From Planctomycetota bacterium (GTDB taxonomy: Bacteria; Planctomycetota; UBA1135), in contig QQUA01000019.1 of assembly GCA_008501825.1 (NCBI GenBank), positions 1 through 64,000 of the forward strand: DNA of 64,000 nt, in the 5' to 3' direction. Below the pieces are notes generated by a model. That model was not told where the DNA came from. It made no database searches and was given only the letters and a program-made list of their open reading frames with translations. The position numbers were made by a program, and so were the translations under genes. Below are positions 26,164 through 34,380 of the stretch, piece by piece (positions within the stretch are counted from its first letter, which is position 1; the number at the start of each line of letters is the position of its first letter).

Positions 26164-26472
26164 ATGAAAAAGGCCCTGCTCCTCCTTCTACTACTGCCCG
26201 CCTGCCGCTTGGATACACCCGAAATCCAAGGTCCTTCCGCTTCCGAAATGGATTGGGTGATCCCAGGCGAAACGCGAGAAGCCCGCATAGTCGAAGAACT
26301 CGGCCAGCCTTGGAGTCTGCGAGAAGACGACCAAGGCCGGCGCTACTACATCTATGCTCACCAAGACATCTGGACCTACAAGATTCCGGACAACAGCGAA
26401 GCCGTCCTGATTCTGGTCGAAAACGGTGTCGTTACCGATTTGCAAGTGGGCGATTATTTGCCAGCAAATTAA
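26164..26472 (+). CDS. BamE/SmpA-like lipoprotein
   Basis: 102 residues from the ATG at 26164, chosen because it starts the lipoprotein signal MKKALLLLLLLPAC (lipidated Cys at residue 14); an in-frame ATG at 26143 lies upstream. The mature part follows the BamE/OmlA plan: PGETREARIVEELGQPWSLREDD (helix pair after a GxT-like turn) then strands RRYYIYAH and AVLILVENGVVTDLQVGDY. In other bacteria this fold supports outer-membrane barrel assembly, but many small lipoproteins of this fold have other or unknown roles. No other Bam gene is nearby. Confidence 0.6.
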   Translation: MKKALLLLLLLPACRLDTPEIQGPSASEMDWVIPGETREARIVEELGQPWSLREDDQGRRYYIYAHQDIWTYKIPDNSEAVLILVENGVVTDLQVGDYLPAN

Positions 26473-26474
26473 AT

Positions 26475-26492
26475 TCGAAAAAATTTTTTCGA
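26475..26492. terminator. Perfect 18-bp palindrome between convergent genes
   Basis: TCGAAAAAATTTTTTCGA lies 2 bp after one stop codon and 5 bp before the stop of the opposing gene. The A6T6 core gives a U-run in either direction, so it may act as a two-way terminator; it has no GC-rich stem, which weakens that reading. Confidence 0.4.
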
Positions 26493-26497
26493 GATCG

Positions 26498-27982
26498 TCA
26501 GCGGATCTCAAAAGGACCGCAACGAGCGGTGGCCATCGAGTGGCCTGCGTTGCGCAAATCCAAACGCAAAAAGCAGCGGTTGGAAGTGGTGGCGGGAACC
26601 TGCCATTGCCAATGACCGTGGTTGGGAATGGCCGCCCCCAAGACCGTCCAGGGTCCATTCGGTCCTTGGGTAGAAAGCTCGACCGTCAGCGCCGGTAAAT
26701 TCCCGGCCGGCACCGCCGCGGTCCAGCGCAAGGTGTGGACCGCCCCGGCCCGAAGCACGGCGCGGCGCCAGGGAGCGGTCACCCGCAAATCCCAGGAAGT
26801 GGCCACCGCGGTTTCCCGAAACAGGCGCAAGCGGTTGCGGCTGGAGAACAAGCCCCCTTCCTCGGCCACCAGCAGCAAATCGGGAAAGCCGTTGTGGTCG
26901 ACATCGGCAGCTCGCAGGACCTCCACATAGCCAGGACCCGGGGTGGAAATCCGGTTCGCCCGGCGGAAGCGACCGTTGCCCAGGCCAAGCCACAGGCCAC
27001 CCTCCCCGCGGCCGAACAGCCACAGATCCAAACGGCCGTCGGCATTGGCGTCGATCCACAGGCTTTTTTGAAAGTTGCCGCTGGCCGGAAGGCCCTGGGT
27101 CGCCACCGGCTGCCACTGTTGGCCGTCGAAGCGGTGGACGCTGGGAGCGCCGGCGAGGATGAAACAGAGTTCCTGGCGGCCGTCGAAGTCCAAATCGCCG
27201 GCGGAAAGGCCGGTGCGCATCGGCCCCCCGGGCAGGCCGCCGTCGGCGGCTTGGAAGGATCCGGTGCCATCGCCAAGCAGGACAGTGACCTGGTCGCTAG
27301 CCACCACCAAGTCCAGGTGCCCGTCACCGTTCAGCTCGGCGAAGAAACACTCTTCCCCGGAATTCCCGCCAAGGAAGCCATAGCTCGATTGCCACTGGCC
27401 GGTGCCGAGGTTGCGATAGACGTGAACTCCGGAGCAACATCCGAAGGAGATCGAAGCCAAATCAAGATCGCCGTCGGCATCGACGTCGCCGAAATCGGTG
27501 GCCGCCATCCCCCAAGTCTCCCCGCTGGTGGCCAAACCGTCGTCCCAGGGGGTCCAGGAAGCAGCGCTGCCGTCTCCCAGAGCCACCTCCAGAAGCTGAT
27601 CGCCGAAATCCTGGCCGGAGTAATTGTGGTGCATCCCATAGCCCACGTCCTGAAAACCGTCGTTGTTGACGTCGCCGACCGCGATCCCGCCGTAACCGAA
27701 CTGACCGGTCTGGACCAGGAGCCACCGGCCGGCACCGTTTCCCTGCCAAACGGTGATGCCGTGCTGGTTGGTATTGATTCCCGGGGAGCCGTGGTCGCCG
27801 ATCATGACCAGGTCCAAGTGGCCGTCGCCATGGAGGTCGGCAATCTCGATTTCCAGGCTGCCTCCGTCCAGGCGAGGATCCTGCAAGTCCGCCGAATCCT
27901 CCAGGTAAGCCGGGACGTGGATGGCCTGCGGTTCCTCGGGCAACTGGGCCTTGATCGACAAAGCAAGAAGGAAGATGTCCAT
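26498..27982 (-). CDS. Secreted FG-GAP/VCBS-repeat beta-propeller protein
   Basis: 494 residues. The start at 27982 is fixed by a GGAGAA site 5 bp upstream; a short hydrophobic leader (MDIFLLALSIKAQ) follows. At least six FG-GAP/VCBS-type blades carry calcium-loop motifs: DLHGDGHLDLV, DVNNDGFQDVG, DVDADGDLDLA, ELNGDGHLDLV, DLDFDGRQELC, DANADGRLDLW, DVDHNGFPDLL. The C-terminal 100 residues look like an immunoglobulin-type beta sandwich (LRWTAAVPAGNLPALTVELS). Such proteins are secreted or surface-bound and often take part in adhesion, but the ligand is unknown. It converges on the BamE-like gene. Confidence 0.85.
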   Translation of the reverse strand: MDIFLLALSIKAQLPEEPQAIHVPAYLEDSADLQDPRLDGGSLEIEIADLHGDGHLDLVMIGDHGSPGINTNQHGITVWQGNGAGRWLLVQTGQFGYGGIAVGDVNNDGFQDVGYGMHHNYSGQDFGDQLLEVALGDGSAASWTPWDDGLATSGETWGMAATDFGDVDADGDLDLASISFGCCSGVHVYRNLGTGQWQSSYGFLGGNSGEECFFAELNGDGHLDLVVASDQVTVLLGDGTGSFQAADGGLPGGPMRTGLSAGDLDFDGRQELCFILAGAPSVHRFDGQQWQPVATQGLPASGNFQKSLWIDANADGRLDLWLFGRGEGGLWLGLGNGRFRRANRISTPGPGYVEVLRAADVDHNGFPDLLLVAEEGGLFSSRNRLRLFRETAVATSWDLRVTAPWRRAVLRAGAVHTLRWTAAVPAGNLPALTVELSTQGPNGPWTVLGAAIPNHGHWQWQVPATTSNRCFLRLDLRNAGHSMATARCGPFEIR

Positions 27983-28113
27983 GGATTCTCCGTCGACTGC
28001 ATCCTACCGAGAGAAAGGCCGGTCCCAGCCCTGCTTCCCCGGCCCGCGTCCTTCTAAGATCCGGTCCCGGTCGACTTCGCCGACCTCCTCCCTCGAACGT
28101 CAAACGCCCACCC

Positions 28114-28641
28114 ATGTTGCGCATCGCCGCCCTCAGCTTGTTGTCTCTCCCCCTCCTGCCGTTCGCCGCTTCAGAAGCGCCGGCCGAATCCGTGCCTGGT
28201 GTCGCGGTTCATTGCCAGGTGCCGTGCGGCATATACGGAGACAAAATCCGCATCGACCTCATGATGGAAGACGCTGCGACCATCGCCAAAGGAATGAAGA
28301 TGCTTCAGAGCTTAGGCGCAGAGGAATCCAGCAACTTCAATCAAATCGTGCGCTGGACCATGAACAAGGAGCAACACGCCGCCAACATTCAGGAAACGGT
28401 GGCCTCCTATTGGTTGGCTCAGCGGATTAAGGCTCCCAAGGACGAGGCCGGTCAAGCGAAATACGTCCGCCAGTTGATGCTGATGCACAACATCACCGTC
28501 GCCGCCATGAAGTGCAAACAAGGCACCGACTCGGCCTGGGTCGAGAATTTGCGCACTAACGTCCTGGAATTCAGCAAAACCTACTTCAAGCAAGAAGACT
28601 TGAAGCATATTCAAAGCCATCACGGCGATCACAAGCATTAA
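28114..28641 (+). CDS. sodN: Nickel superoxide dismutase with a Sec-like leader
   Basis: 175 residues. The nickel hook HCQVPCGIY (residues 33-41) matches the Ni-SOD HCxxPCGxY motif, in which the amino group and side chain of His1 together with Cys2 and Cys6 bind nickel after the leader is removed. The helical remainder has the family pattern (NQIVRWTMNKEQHAANIQ, YWLAQRIKAP, HNITVAAMKCKQ). Unusually, the 32-residue leader is a Sec-type signal (LSLLSLPLLPFAAS) rather than the short propeptide cut by the SodX protease, so the enzyme may work outside the cytoplasm (inference). No sodX gene is near. A HisAsp-rich tail (HHGDHKH) ends the protein. A clean terminator follows, so it is probably transcribed alone. 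Confidence 0.92.
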   Translation: MLRIAALSLLSLPLLPFAASEAPAESVPGVAVHCQVPCGIYGDKIRIDLMMEDAATIAKGMKMLQSLGAEESSNFNQIVRWTMNKEQHAANIQETVASYWLAQRIKAPKDEAGQAKYVRQLMLMHNITVAAMKCKQGTDSAWVENLRTNVLEFSKTYFKQEDLKHIQSHHGDHKH

Positions 28642-28662
28642 GAAAGTATTTGCTGCTTGTTG

Positions 28663-28697
28663 CCGCCTTCCCCACCTGGGAAGGCGGTCTCTTTTTT
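28663..28697 (+). terminator. Rho-independent terminator of the Ni-SOD gene
   Basis: A perfect 10-bp stem (28663-28672 CCGCCTTCCC with 28678-28687) with a 5-base loop is followed by TCTCTTTTTT. It begins 22 bp after the stop codon. Confidence 0.92.
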
Positions 28698-28707
28698 GCT
28701 CAGCTTC

Positions 28708-29865
28708 TTAGGCGGAGGTCAATACCACCAAAGTGATTTCCGGAGGCGCCAATACCCGCATCGGCGGGCCCCATAGACCGGTTCCCCGGTTTACGTGAAT
28801 CCAAGTTTGCTCCCCATGGTGATGAGTCCCTTGCAAATAGGGTTGGACCAAGGAGGTCAAATATCCGAACGGCCAAAGTTGCCCGCCATGAGTGTGTCCG
28901 GAAAGTTGCAGATCCACCCCCAGTTGGCCGGCTTGGTGCACGTGCGCCGGTTGATGGGCCAAAAGCACGCAAGCCAAGTCCAAGTCGCGTCCGCTTAAGG
29001 CGGCTTCCATGTCGGGAGCGAATTCAGGTCCAAAAGCACCGCCACGATAATCGTGGACTCCAGCGATTTGAAAAGCCGCCCCCGGCTCGCCCAGAGTTTG
29101 ATGTTGGTTCGCCAAGACTTGGAGCCCCAAACTTCGAAAATGATTCAGCCAGGGGCCGATGCCGGAATAATATTCATGATTTCCGCTAACCAAAAAAGTC
29201 CCGTAGGGCGCCTTCAAACCGCCTAAAGGAGCCACGTCTTGCCGCAATCGGGAAACGGATCCGTCAATCACGTCGCCGGTGATGGCGATGGCGTCCGGCC
29301 TCAATTGCCGCACTCGGTCTTGCACTTGCTTCATAAAAGCTTCACCGTAAAGAGGCCCTACGTGCAAGTCGGAGAGTTGTACCAAGCGAAAACCATCGAG
29401 AGCCGGCGGCAGCTTGGCCAGAGGAATCACCACTTCCTCTACTTGCCAATCCCAAGCTCCACGCCAACCGACCGCAGCGGTAGCGGTCGCACCCAATGCG
29501 GTGGCACCGGCGGTGGTTCGGCGCAAAAAAGTGCGGCGGCTGAAGTCTGACTCTTTCTTGCTTCGATTTTCGCCGGACCGGCGGAGGCGCAATGCCAAAG
29601 CAGGCAGCCATAGGCTCAATCCCCAAAGCAAGCCGTACCAGAGCAGACCGACCCACAAATAAGCCAAGAGGGTCCAGAGCAGAACTTGTTCCCGAGGTTG
29701 GGTCCAGGACAGGATCACCGCCACTGGAACCAAAGCGGTCAAGCCCAGAAAAAGCAAGGCCAAACCGAAACGCCAGGGTCGGGGCAATGCAGCCGCCGCC
29801 ACGGTGCGGCGCCAAAAAAACCAAGCTCCGGCGGCTTGGGCAAGGGTAAAGAGGATGATGAACAA
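28708..29865 (-). CDS. Membrane-anchored metallophosphoesterase (YaeI/LpxG-like)
   Basis: 385 residues from a TTG start; no ATG precedes the first membrane helix. Three or four N-terminal helices (about 1-95) are followed by a twin-Arg-like SRRTFLRR near residue 110 and a calcineurin-like phosphoesterase domain. All metal motifs are visible: LSDLHVG, ITGDVIDG, SGNHEYY, LAHQP and SGHTHGGQ. The domain is closest in layout to the YaeI/LpxG class, some of which hydrolyse UDP-diacylglucosamine in lipid A synthesis; a role in lipid or phosphate-ester hydrolysis is likely but not provable here. It is a single gene, converging on the Ni-SOD terminator. Confidence 0.88.
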   Translation of the reverse strand: MFIILFTLAQAAGAWFFWRRTVAAAALPRPWRFGLALLFLGLTALVPVAVILSWTQPREQVLLWTLLAYLWVGLLWYGLLWGLSLWLPALALRLRRSGENRSKKESDFSRRTFLRRTTAGATALGATATAAVGWRGAWDWQVEEVVIPLAKLPPALDGFRLVQLSDLHVGPLYGEAFMKQVQDRVRQLRPDAIAITGDVIDGSVSRLRQDVAPLGGLKAPYGTFLVSGNHEYYSGIGPWLNHFRSLGLQVLANQHQTLGEPGAAFQIAGVHDYRGGAFGPEFAPDMEAALSGRDLDLACVLLAHQPAHVHQAGQLGVDLQLSGHTHGGQLWPFGYLTSLVQPYLQGTHHHGEQTWIHVNRGTGLWGPPMRVLAPPEITLVVLTSA

Positions 29866-29904
29866 GAAGAAAAGCCTAACCGAAGCCGGACCTCCTTCGA
29901 GTCA

Positions 29905-30201
29905 TTAGACCGCCGGCGGCAGTTGCTGCCGGAAAATCAGCAACGATCCTTCCCAACGAACGAACTCGAATTCGGGGCCCAGGCGTCGCAAAAAGAGGTC
30001 CGCCGCCAATTCCAATCGGCTTTTCGGTTCGGGGGCCACCTGAACCGGCCCTTCGCCATAAAAGCTGTAGCCAAGTCGATCATATACCCAAAAGGAACTC
30101 CTGGATGGTCCATGAACGAAGGAGCCCTGAACCGGATGACGGAGCTTCCAGGAAACCCAGGCGTCCGCTTCTGCATCCCAAACCGCGGCGAAGAGGACCA
30201 C
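29905..30201 (-). CDS. Small orphan protein, paralogue of its neighbour
   Basis: 98 residues from a GTG start 3 bp after the stop of the upstream gene, so the two are probably co-transcribed. No known domain is recognised. The opening VVLFAAVWDAEADAWVSW matches RRFYAAYWDPDLEQWVTW of the neighbouring protein, and both then carry a hydrophilic middle and a short strand-like end. This suggests an ancient tandem duplication of a small cytoplasmic domain. Function is unknown; a name is not justified. Confidence 0.5.
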   Translation of the reverse strand: MVLFAAVWDAEADAWVSWKLRHPVQGSFVHGPSRSSFWVYDRLGYSFYGEGPVQVAPEPKSRLELAADLFLRRLGPEFEFVRWEGSLLIFRQQLPPAV

Positions 30202-30204
30202 CGG

Positions 30205-30579
30205 TCAATCCACTTGAACGATCACCAGAGGCTCGACTCCGGCGGCAAAGCGGCAAGGTCTTCCAGTCTCCAGTTGGAGTAGGTGGAGCAATTGGGCCAA
30301 CCTCTCTCCTTGGCCATGAACTTCCCCAGCCGGATCCAATTCAGCGTACTCCTCCAAGTCGCTTACCGCCTTGATAAATGCGGCCCGGGCGGTCTCGGCG
30401 GAAATGATCCAGGTCACCCACTGTTCCAAATCCGGATCCCAGTAGGCAGCATAAAACCTCCGCTGAGCACTCTGGCCATGCGGGGTGGAACTGGGAGAAG
30501 GTTCGCCGCTGAATGGGGACATGCAGTCACCCAAAGAAGCGGGACTTCTTCGTGAAGGAAACATCAGCGGGTAGGACAT
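30205..30579 (-). CDS. Small orphan protein, paralogue of its neighbour
   Basis: 124 residues from the ATG at 30579, or 105 from the ATG at 30522; neither has a good ribosome binding site. The core is FYAAYWDPDLEQWVTWIISAETARAAF, related to the start of the next gene downstream. The first 40 residues are Ser/Pro-rich and probably disordered. No signal peptide or catalytic motif is seen. It may be a small binding or regulatory protein, but the function is not known. Confidence 0.5.
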   Translation of the reverse strand: MSYPLMFPSRRSPASLGDCMSPFSGEPSPSSTPHGQSAQRRFYAAYWDPDLEQWVTWIISAETARAAFIKAVSDLEEYAELDPAGEVHGQGERLAQLLHLLQLETGRPCRFAAGVEPLVIVQVD

Positions 30580-30856
30580 TGGCGTTGAGGAAGGGGGCTC
30601 TGCCAGTGACCCGGAGGGGAGCTTGCAAAAGCGGAACCCGGCCTGGGGGGTCGATGAAGCCTAGGCACCGGAGCAAGCTCGGAGCATGGGGAGGGACCAC
30701 TCAAAGACTAGACCTAGGGAAAGATGCTGTAGCCCCGAATCCTTCTGAGAATCCACGGATTTCCGAAGAAAAAAGCTGTCCCCGATACAAAAGTTAAACA
30801 AAAGGAGAAATCAAACCCTATTTGGCCATGATTTCCTTTTCTATCCTGGCGTGGGG
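30580..30856. other. 277-bp divergent intergenic region
   Basis: The region lies upstream of both the small orphan pair and the GH38-like gene and should hold their promoters. A 10-codon frame (30828-30860) ends in an ATGA overlap with the GH38-like start. An AGGAG lies at 30803-30807. Nothing else was recognised. Confidence 0.4.
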
Positions 30857-33409
30857 ATGAAAGCCGATCCGAACCCGCGCAAGCGCCTTTTTTACACATT
30901 CGGCAACCACATGCATTGGGTGGACATGGAGTGGCTGTGGGGCTATTCCGTGCTGCCGGATTCCATTGACGACATGATTCGGCTGATTGGCGACACCGGA
31001 GCCAAGGGCAATCTCAACTTCGATGCCGTCGGTTACGAAAAGCTGGCGGCGGAGAACCCTGCGGCGTTGGAGAAATTGCGCCACATGCTGGCGCAGGGAA
31101 ACATTGAAATCGTCGGCGCCTCCTACGGCCAGCCCTACGGCATATTTCACGGCGGTGAATCCAACCTGAGGCAACGGATTTACGGAATCCGGAGCGTCTT
31201 GAGGCTGCTGGGAGTTCGACCGCGAGTGTTTTGGGAAGAAGAGTTCGACTTTTTTCCTCAACTTCCGCAACTTCTCCTCGGTTGTGGATTCCACGGCGCC
31301 TGCTTGTTTTTTCAATGGACATGGCACACTCCCCATCTGCCCCAGGAGACCGAGCCCTTCATTTGGTGGCAGGGTATGGACGGAAGCCGCATCGCCGCCA
31401 TCTCCAAACATGCCTTATGCCTGCATCAGTGGCCGGAAGATTTCGTGGGCCGCTTGGACGAAGCCGCCGATTCCGACTCCGACCCGATTGCCGTGGTGCA
31501 ATGGTTGGAGCTGATGCCATCTCCAGATTGGATGTGCCGAAGCGAATTGCTGATTCCGCCTTTGAAGACTTTCCAGCAAGACCCGCGCTTCGATTGGCAA
31601 GCCGTCACTCTCGGGGAAATGTTGGCGGAGTTGCAAAATCCGGCGGCGCCGGTCCGGGCTTATCGATTGGATCAAGTTTTCCACGGCATGACCCTGGGCA
31701 AAAATGGGGACCGCATGCCACGCTGGAGTCACCGGGCGGAGCGAAGTCTTTTGCATGCAGAAGCACTTTCGGTGCTTTGCGGCGGTTTGGGACGCCCCTA
31801 CCCCTCCTGGAGCGTCTATCCCACCTGGGAACTGGAAGAATCGTGGCGGGAACTGCTGGCCGCCCAACACCATGACAATCACGAATGCGAAGCCTTGTGC
31901 GGCTTCGTTGGGCGGTTTTCCTTTGAGCGCAGCTTTTCCCTGAGCCAAGAAGTTCTCCGCCGGAGTTTGCAATCTTTGGCCAAGCGCCTCGCCGGAGAAA
32001 ACCGTCGATGGCTGGCCTTTAATCCTTGTGGCTTTACCCGCGACGTAGCTTTGGATTTCCAACCCGGCGGCCGTCCAGGCTGGGTACGGCAAGTTCCGGC
32101 ATTCGGTTACCGGGCGGTGGCAAGCCTCGAAAGCCCGGAAACCGCCGCCATTGCCGGAAGCCCGCAATCCGGTTTTCAAATTCACCTTCAGGGATTTGAA
32201 GTCGAAATCGATGCCCGCGGTCAGGTGAAGCGACTGGACCACCCCAAAGGTCCGTCCAAGGCCCAAGGTCGGCAATTGGATTTAGGCGGCGTTCACATGC
32301 GAGTTGAAAATCAAAGCCTGGAGTGGGATTCGGACTTGGAATGGGAAGTCCACGATCAAGCCGATTTTCCCTTTTTACAATGCCGCCGCCGGTTTCGCGG
32401 CCGGCCGGCATTGCGCCAGCGCTTTTGGATCCACCCTCAGCCGCTGGCCTTCGTTCTTGAAACCGCTGTTGGTGACCAGGAAGCTGCGGCCTTCCCGCGA
32501 CCCGATCCCGGTTACGGCGGGGCTTTGCAACTCAGCATTCGACCCGACTTCAGGGTGGCCTGCCTGCGCCACGACCATCCGTTCGCGATTAGTGAAATCC
32601 GCCCTGGCGGGAGTTATCAGCGAAAGTATCCAACCGGCGATTGGATGACTTCTCCCCAGTGGTTCGAAACCGTAAAAGCCCCCTTTAGCGCTTTGAGCCT
32701 GGTGGACTTGCTCCAGCAAGCCAAAGCCGATTCCCCCGGTTGGTTTTGTATCCATGACGGGGCCCAAGGATTCTTGGCTGAATCCAATGGCGTCCGACAA
32801 GTTTTGCAAGCCTACGACCCGTGGGACGAGGATGGCTGGCATCCCCTTTTTCAAAGCCGCCTGATGATTCTTCCTCATCAAGGCATGAACGACTTGCAAC
32901 GCTGGCAAGTCGCCGAAGATTGGCTGACTCCCGGTTACGGTCACGCCATTTCCCAATTAACAGACCCTGCCCTTGGACAAGCCGAATTGCCGGTCCAATT
33001 TTGCGGATTGCACTTAAAAGCCCGGAGCACCGCCGCCAGCGCCTTGTATCGCGAGTCGCAAAAAGCCGGAGAACATCTACCCGATCATTTCGTTCACCTG
33101 GATGAGAACATCCAGGAGCCTTTCGTCCTGCGGGTAGTGGAAAGGATGGGCTTTCCCGATCAAGTGGAATTGGAATTTCCGGGCGAGCTTCGCTTCGCCG
33201 CGTTAACCAATCACTTGGGCGAGGTGGAACAACGCTTGGTCGGCCAAAGCCATCCCCACAAACCCGGTTACAGCTTGCTTCGTTGGCAGATGAAGCCCTT
33301 TCAGGTGCGAACCGTTTACTTAGATTCTTCCTGGGGCCGGCACCAAGCCAGGCACTTGGATCAACATCGCCAAGTTTGGGCCACCGTGCATCGGAGGAAG
33401 AAGCCATGA
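30857..33409 (+). CDS. Divergent GH38-like (alpha-mannosidase-like) glycoside hydrolase
   Basis: About 850 residues from the ATG at 30857 (a GTG two codons earlier is possible). No signal peptide, so cytoplasmic. The N-terminal alpha/beta domain fits GH38: NHMHWVDMEWLW at residue 18 matches the zinc motif HxHWDxEW of bacterial alpha-mannosidases but with an extra Val between His and Asp; FWEEEFDFFPQLPQLLLGCGF (about 117) matches the nucleophile block DxFGxxxQLPQLL with Glu where Asp is expected; AAQHHDNHE (about 335) supplies the distal His. Helical and C-terminal beta domains follow, as in the family. It is translationally coupled (ATGA) to a ribokinase, pointing to sugar catabolism. The substrate and even retention of mannosidase chemistry are open. 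Confidence 0.75.
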   Translation: MKADPNPRKRLFYTFGNHMHWVDMEWLWGYSVLPDSIDDMIRLIGDTGAKGNLNFDAVGYEKLAAENPAALEKLRHMLAQGNIEIVGASYGQPYGIFHGGESNLRQRIYGIRSVLRLLGVRPRVFWEEEFDFFPQLPQLLLGCGFHGACLFFQWTWHTPHLPQETEPFIWWQGMDGSRIAAISKHALCLHQWPEDFVGRLDEAADSDSDPIAVVQWLELMPSPDWMCRSELLIPPLKTFQQDPRFDWQAVTLGEMLAELQNPAAPVRAYRLDQVFHGMTLGKNGDRMPRWSHRAERSLLHAEALSVLCGGLGRPYPSWSVYPTWELEESWRELLAAQHHDNHECEALCGFVGRFSFERSFSLSQEVLRRSLQSLAKRLAGENRRWLAFNPCGFTRDVALDFQPGGRPGWVRQVPAFGYRAVASLESPETAAIAGSPQSGFQIHLQGFEVEIDARGQVKRLDHPKGPSKAQGRQLDLGGVHMRVENQSLEWDSDLEWEVHDQADFPFLQCRRRFRGRPALRQRFWIHPQPLAFVLETAVGDQEAAAFPRPDPGYGGALQLSIRPDFRVACLRHDHPFAISEIRPGGSYQRKYPTGDWMTSPQWFETVKAPFSALSLVDLLQQAKADSPGWFCIHDGAQGFLAESNGVRQVLQAYDPWDEDGWHPLFQSRLMILPHQGMNDLQRWQVAEDWLTPGYGHAISQLTDPALGQAELPVQFCGLHLKARSTAASALYRESQKAGEHLPDHFVHLDENIQEPFVLRVVERMGFPDQVELEFPGELRFAALTNHLGEVEQRLVGQSHPHKPGYSLLRWQMKPFQVRTVYLDSSWGRHQARHLDQHRQVWATVHRRKKP

Positions 33410-34326
33410 GCTCCCGGCTGTGTGTCCTCGGCTCTCTGAACATGGATTTGGTAGTGACCACGCCAAGGTTTCCGCTTCCGGGGGAAACCGTTTTAGGCGG
33501 TTCTTTTCACCGCTCTCCAGGCGGCAAGGGGGCAAACCAAGCGGTGGCGGCGGCTCGATTGGGTGCCGAAGTCGCCATGATCGGTTGCTTGGGTCGAGAC
33601 GATCACGGCGCCGAGCTCCGGCGGGTGTTGGCCACCGAAGGCATCGATCACCAGGCGGTTTCGGAGTCGGCTTCCCCTACCGGGGTGGCTTTGATTCAGG
33701 TTCAGACTTCAGGGGAAAACCAGATCGTGGTGGCCCCTGGAGCGAATGCCGATTTAAGTCCGGCTCGATTGGAAAACCATCACTCTGCTTTGCAGCAAGC
33801 CGATTTGCTGCTCATGCAGATGGAGGTGCCCGCCGCCACCGTGTGGCGCGCCGCCGAATTGGCCTGCGACGCCGGAACTCTGGTGGTTCTCAACGCGGCG
33901 CCGGCCCAAAGCCTGCCTGCCGAGGCTCCGGATCTGCTGGATGCCCTGCTGGTGAACCAAGCCGAAGCGGCCACCTTGAGCGACCTCCCGCTGGAAACCC
34001 CACCAGAAGACCTGCTTCGAGCCCTCCTCGCTCAAGGCTTTGCCGAGGTGATCTTGACCGCCGGCAAAGCTGGAGCCTGGGCCGGCCGGAAATCCGAGTC
34101 AGGACTTCAAATCCTTTTTCAAAAAGCATTTCCAGTCGTAGCCGTGGATTCCGTGGGAGCCGGAGACGCCTTCGCGGGCGCGTGGTCCATGGCCCGAGCC
34201 GAAGGCCGATCCCAACAAGAGTGCTTGCAACGGGGGGCGGTGGCAGGAGCCTTGGCCACCACGGCCCGGGGCGCGATTCCGGCCATGCCGTCCAGAGCTG
34301 CGTGGAAAGATGCAAAATTTCCTTGA
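33406..34326 (+). CDS. rbsK: Ribokinase (PfkB family)
   Basis: 306 residues from the ATG at 33406, preceded by GGAGG at the right spacing and overlapping the GH38-like stop by 4 bp; the frame is open further upstream but only as antisense-like sequence inside the previous gene. PfkB signatures are clear: N-terminal GSLNMDLV, PGGKGANQAVAAARLG, and C-terminal VDSVGAGDAFAGAW containing the catalytic Asp. The GGKGANQAVAAA form is typical of ribokinases, which phosphorylate D-ribose at O5. Given its partner gene, another sugar or nucleoside-derived ribose is possible. A nucleoside transporter is encoded at 9.7-11 kb, but no link can be shown. Confidence 0.9.
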   Translation: MSSRLCVLGSLNMDLVVTTPRFPLPGETVLGGSFHRSPGGKGANQAVAAARLGAEVAMIGCLGRDDHGAELRRVLATEGIDHQAVSESASPTGVALIQVQTSGENQIVVAPGANADLSPARLENHHSALQQADLLLMQMEVPAATVWRAAELACDAGTLVVLNAAPAQSLPAEAPDLLDALLVNQAEAATLSDLPLETPPEDLLRALLAQGFAEVILTAGKAGAWAGRKSESGLQILFQKAFPVVAVDSVGAGDAFAGAWSMARAEGRSQQECLQRGAVAGALATTARGAIPAMPSRAAWKDAKFP

Positions 34327-34350
34327 TCGGCGATGGTTCCCAGACTAAAC

Positions 34351-34366
34351 TTGCACATCTGTGCAA
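34351..34366. promoter_or_regulatory. Candidate ArsR operator (TTGCACA-TC-TGTGCAA)
   Basis: A perfect inverted repeat with 7-bp arms and a 2-bp centre lies 15 bp before the arsM start codon. The short intergenic region and an ArsR-type gene two genes on make it a likely repressor site (inference). Confidence 0.65.
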
Positions 34367-34380
34367 CTGAACAAGAACCC

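Noticed and set aside
26735-28057. 440-codon plus-strand open frame
   Set aside because: It is exactly antisense to the FG-GAP gene, whose repeats and ribosome binding site are clear. The frame is a by-product of GC-biased codons.
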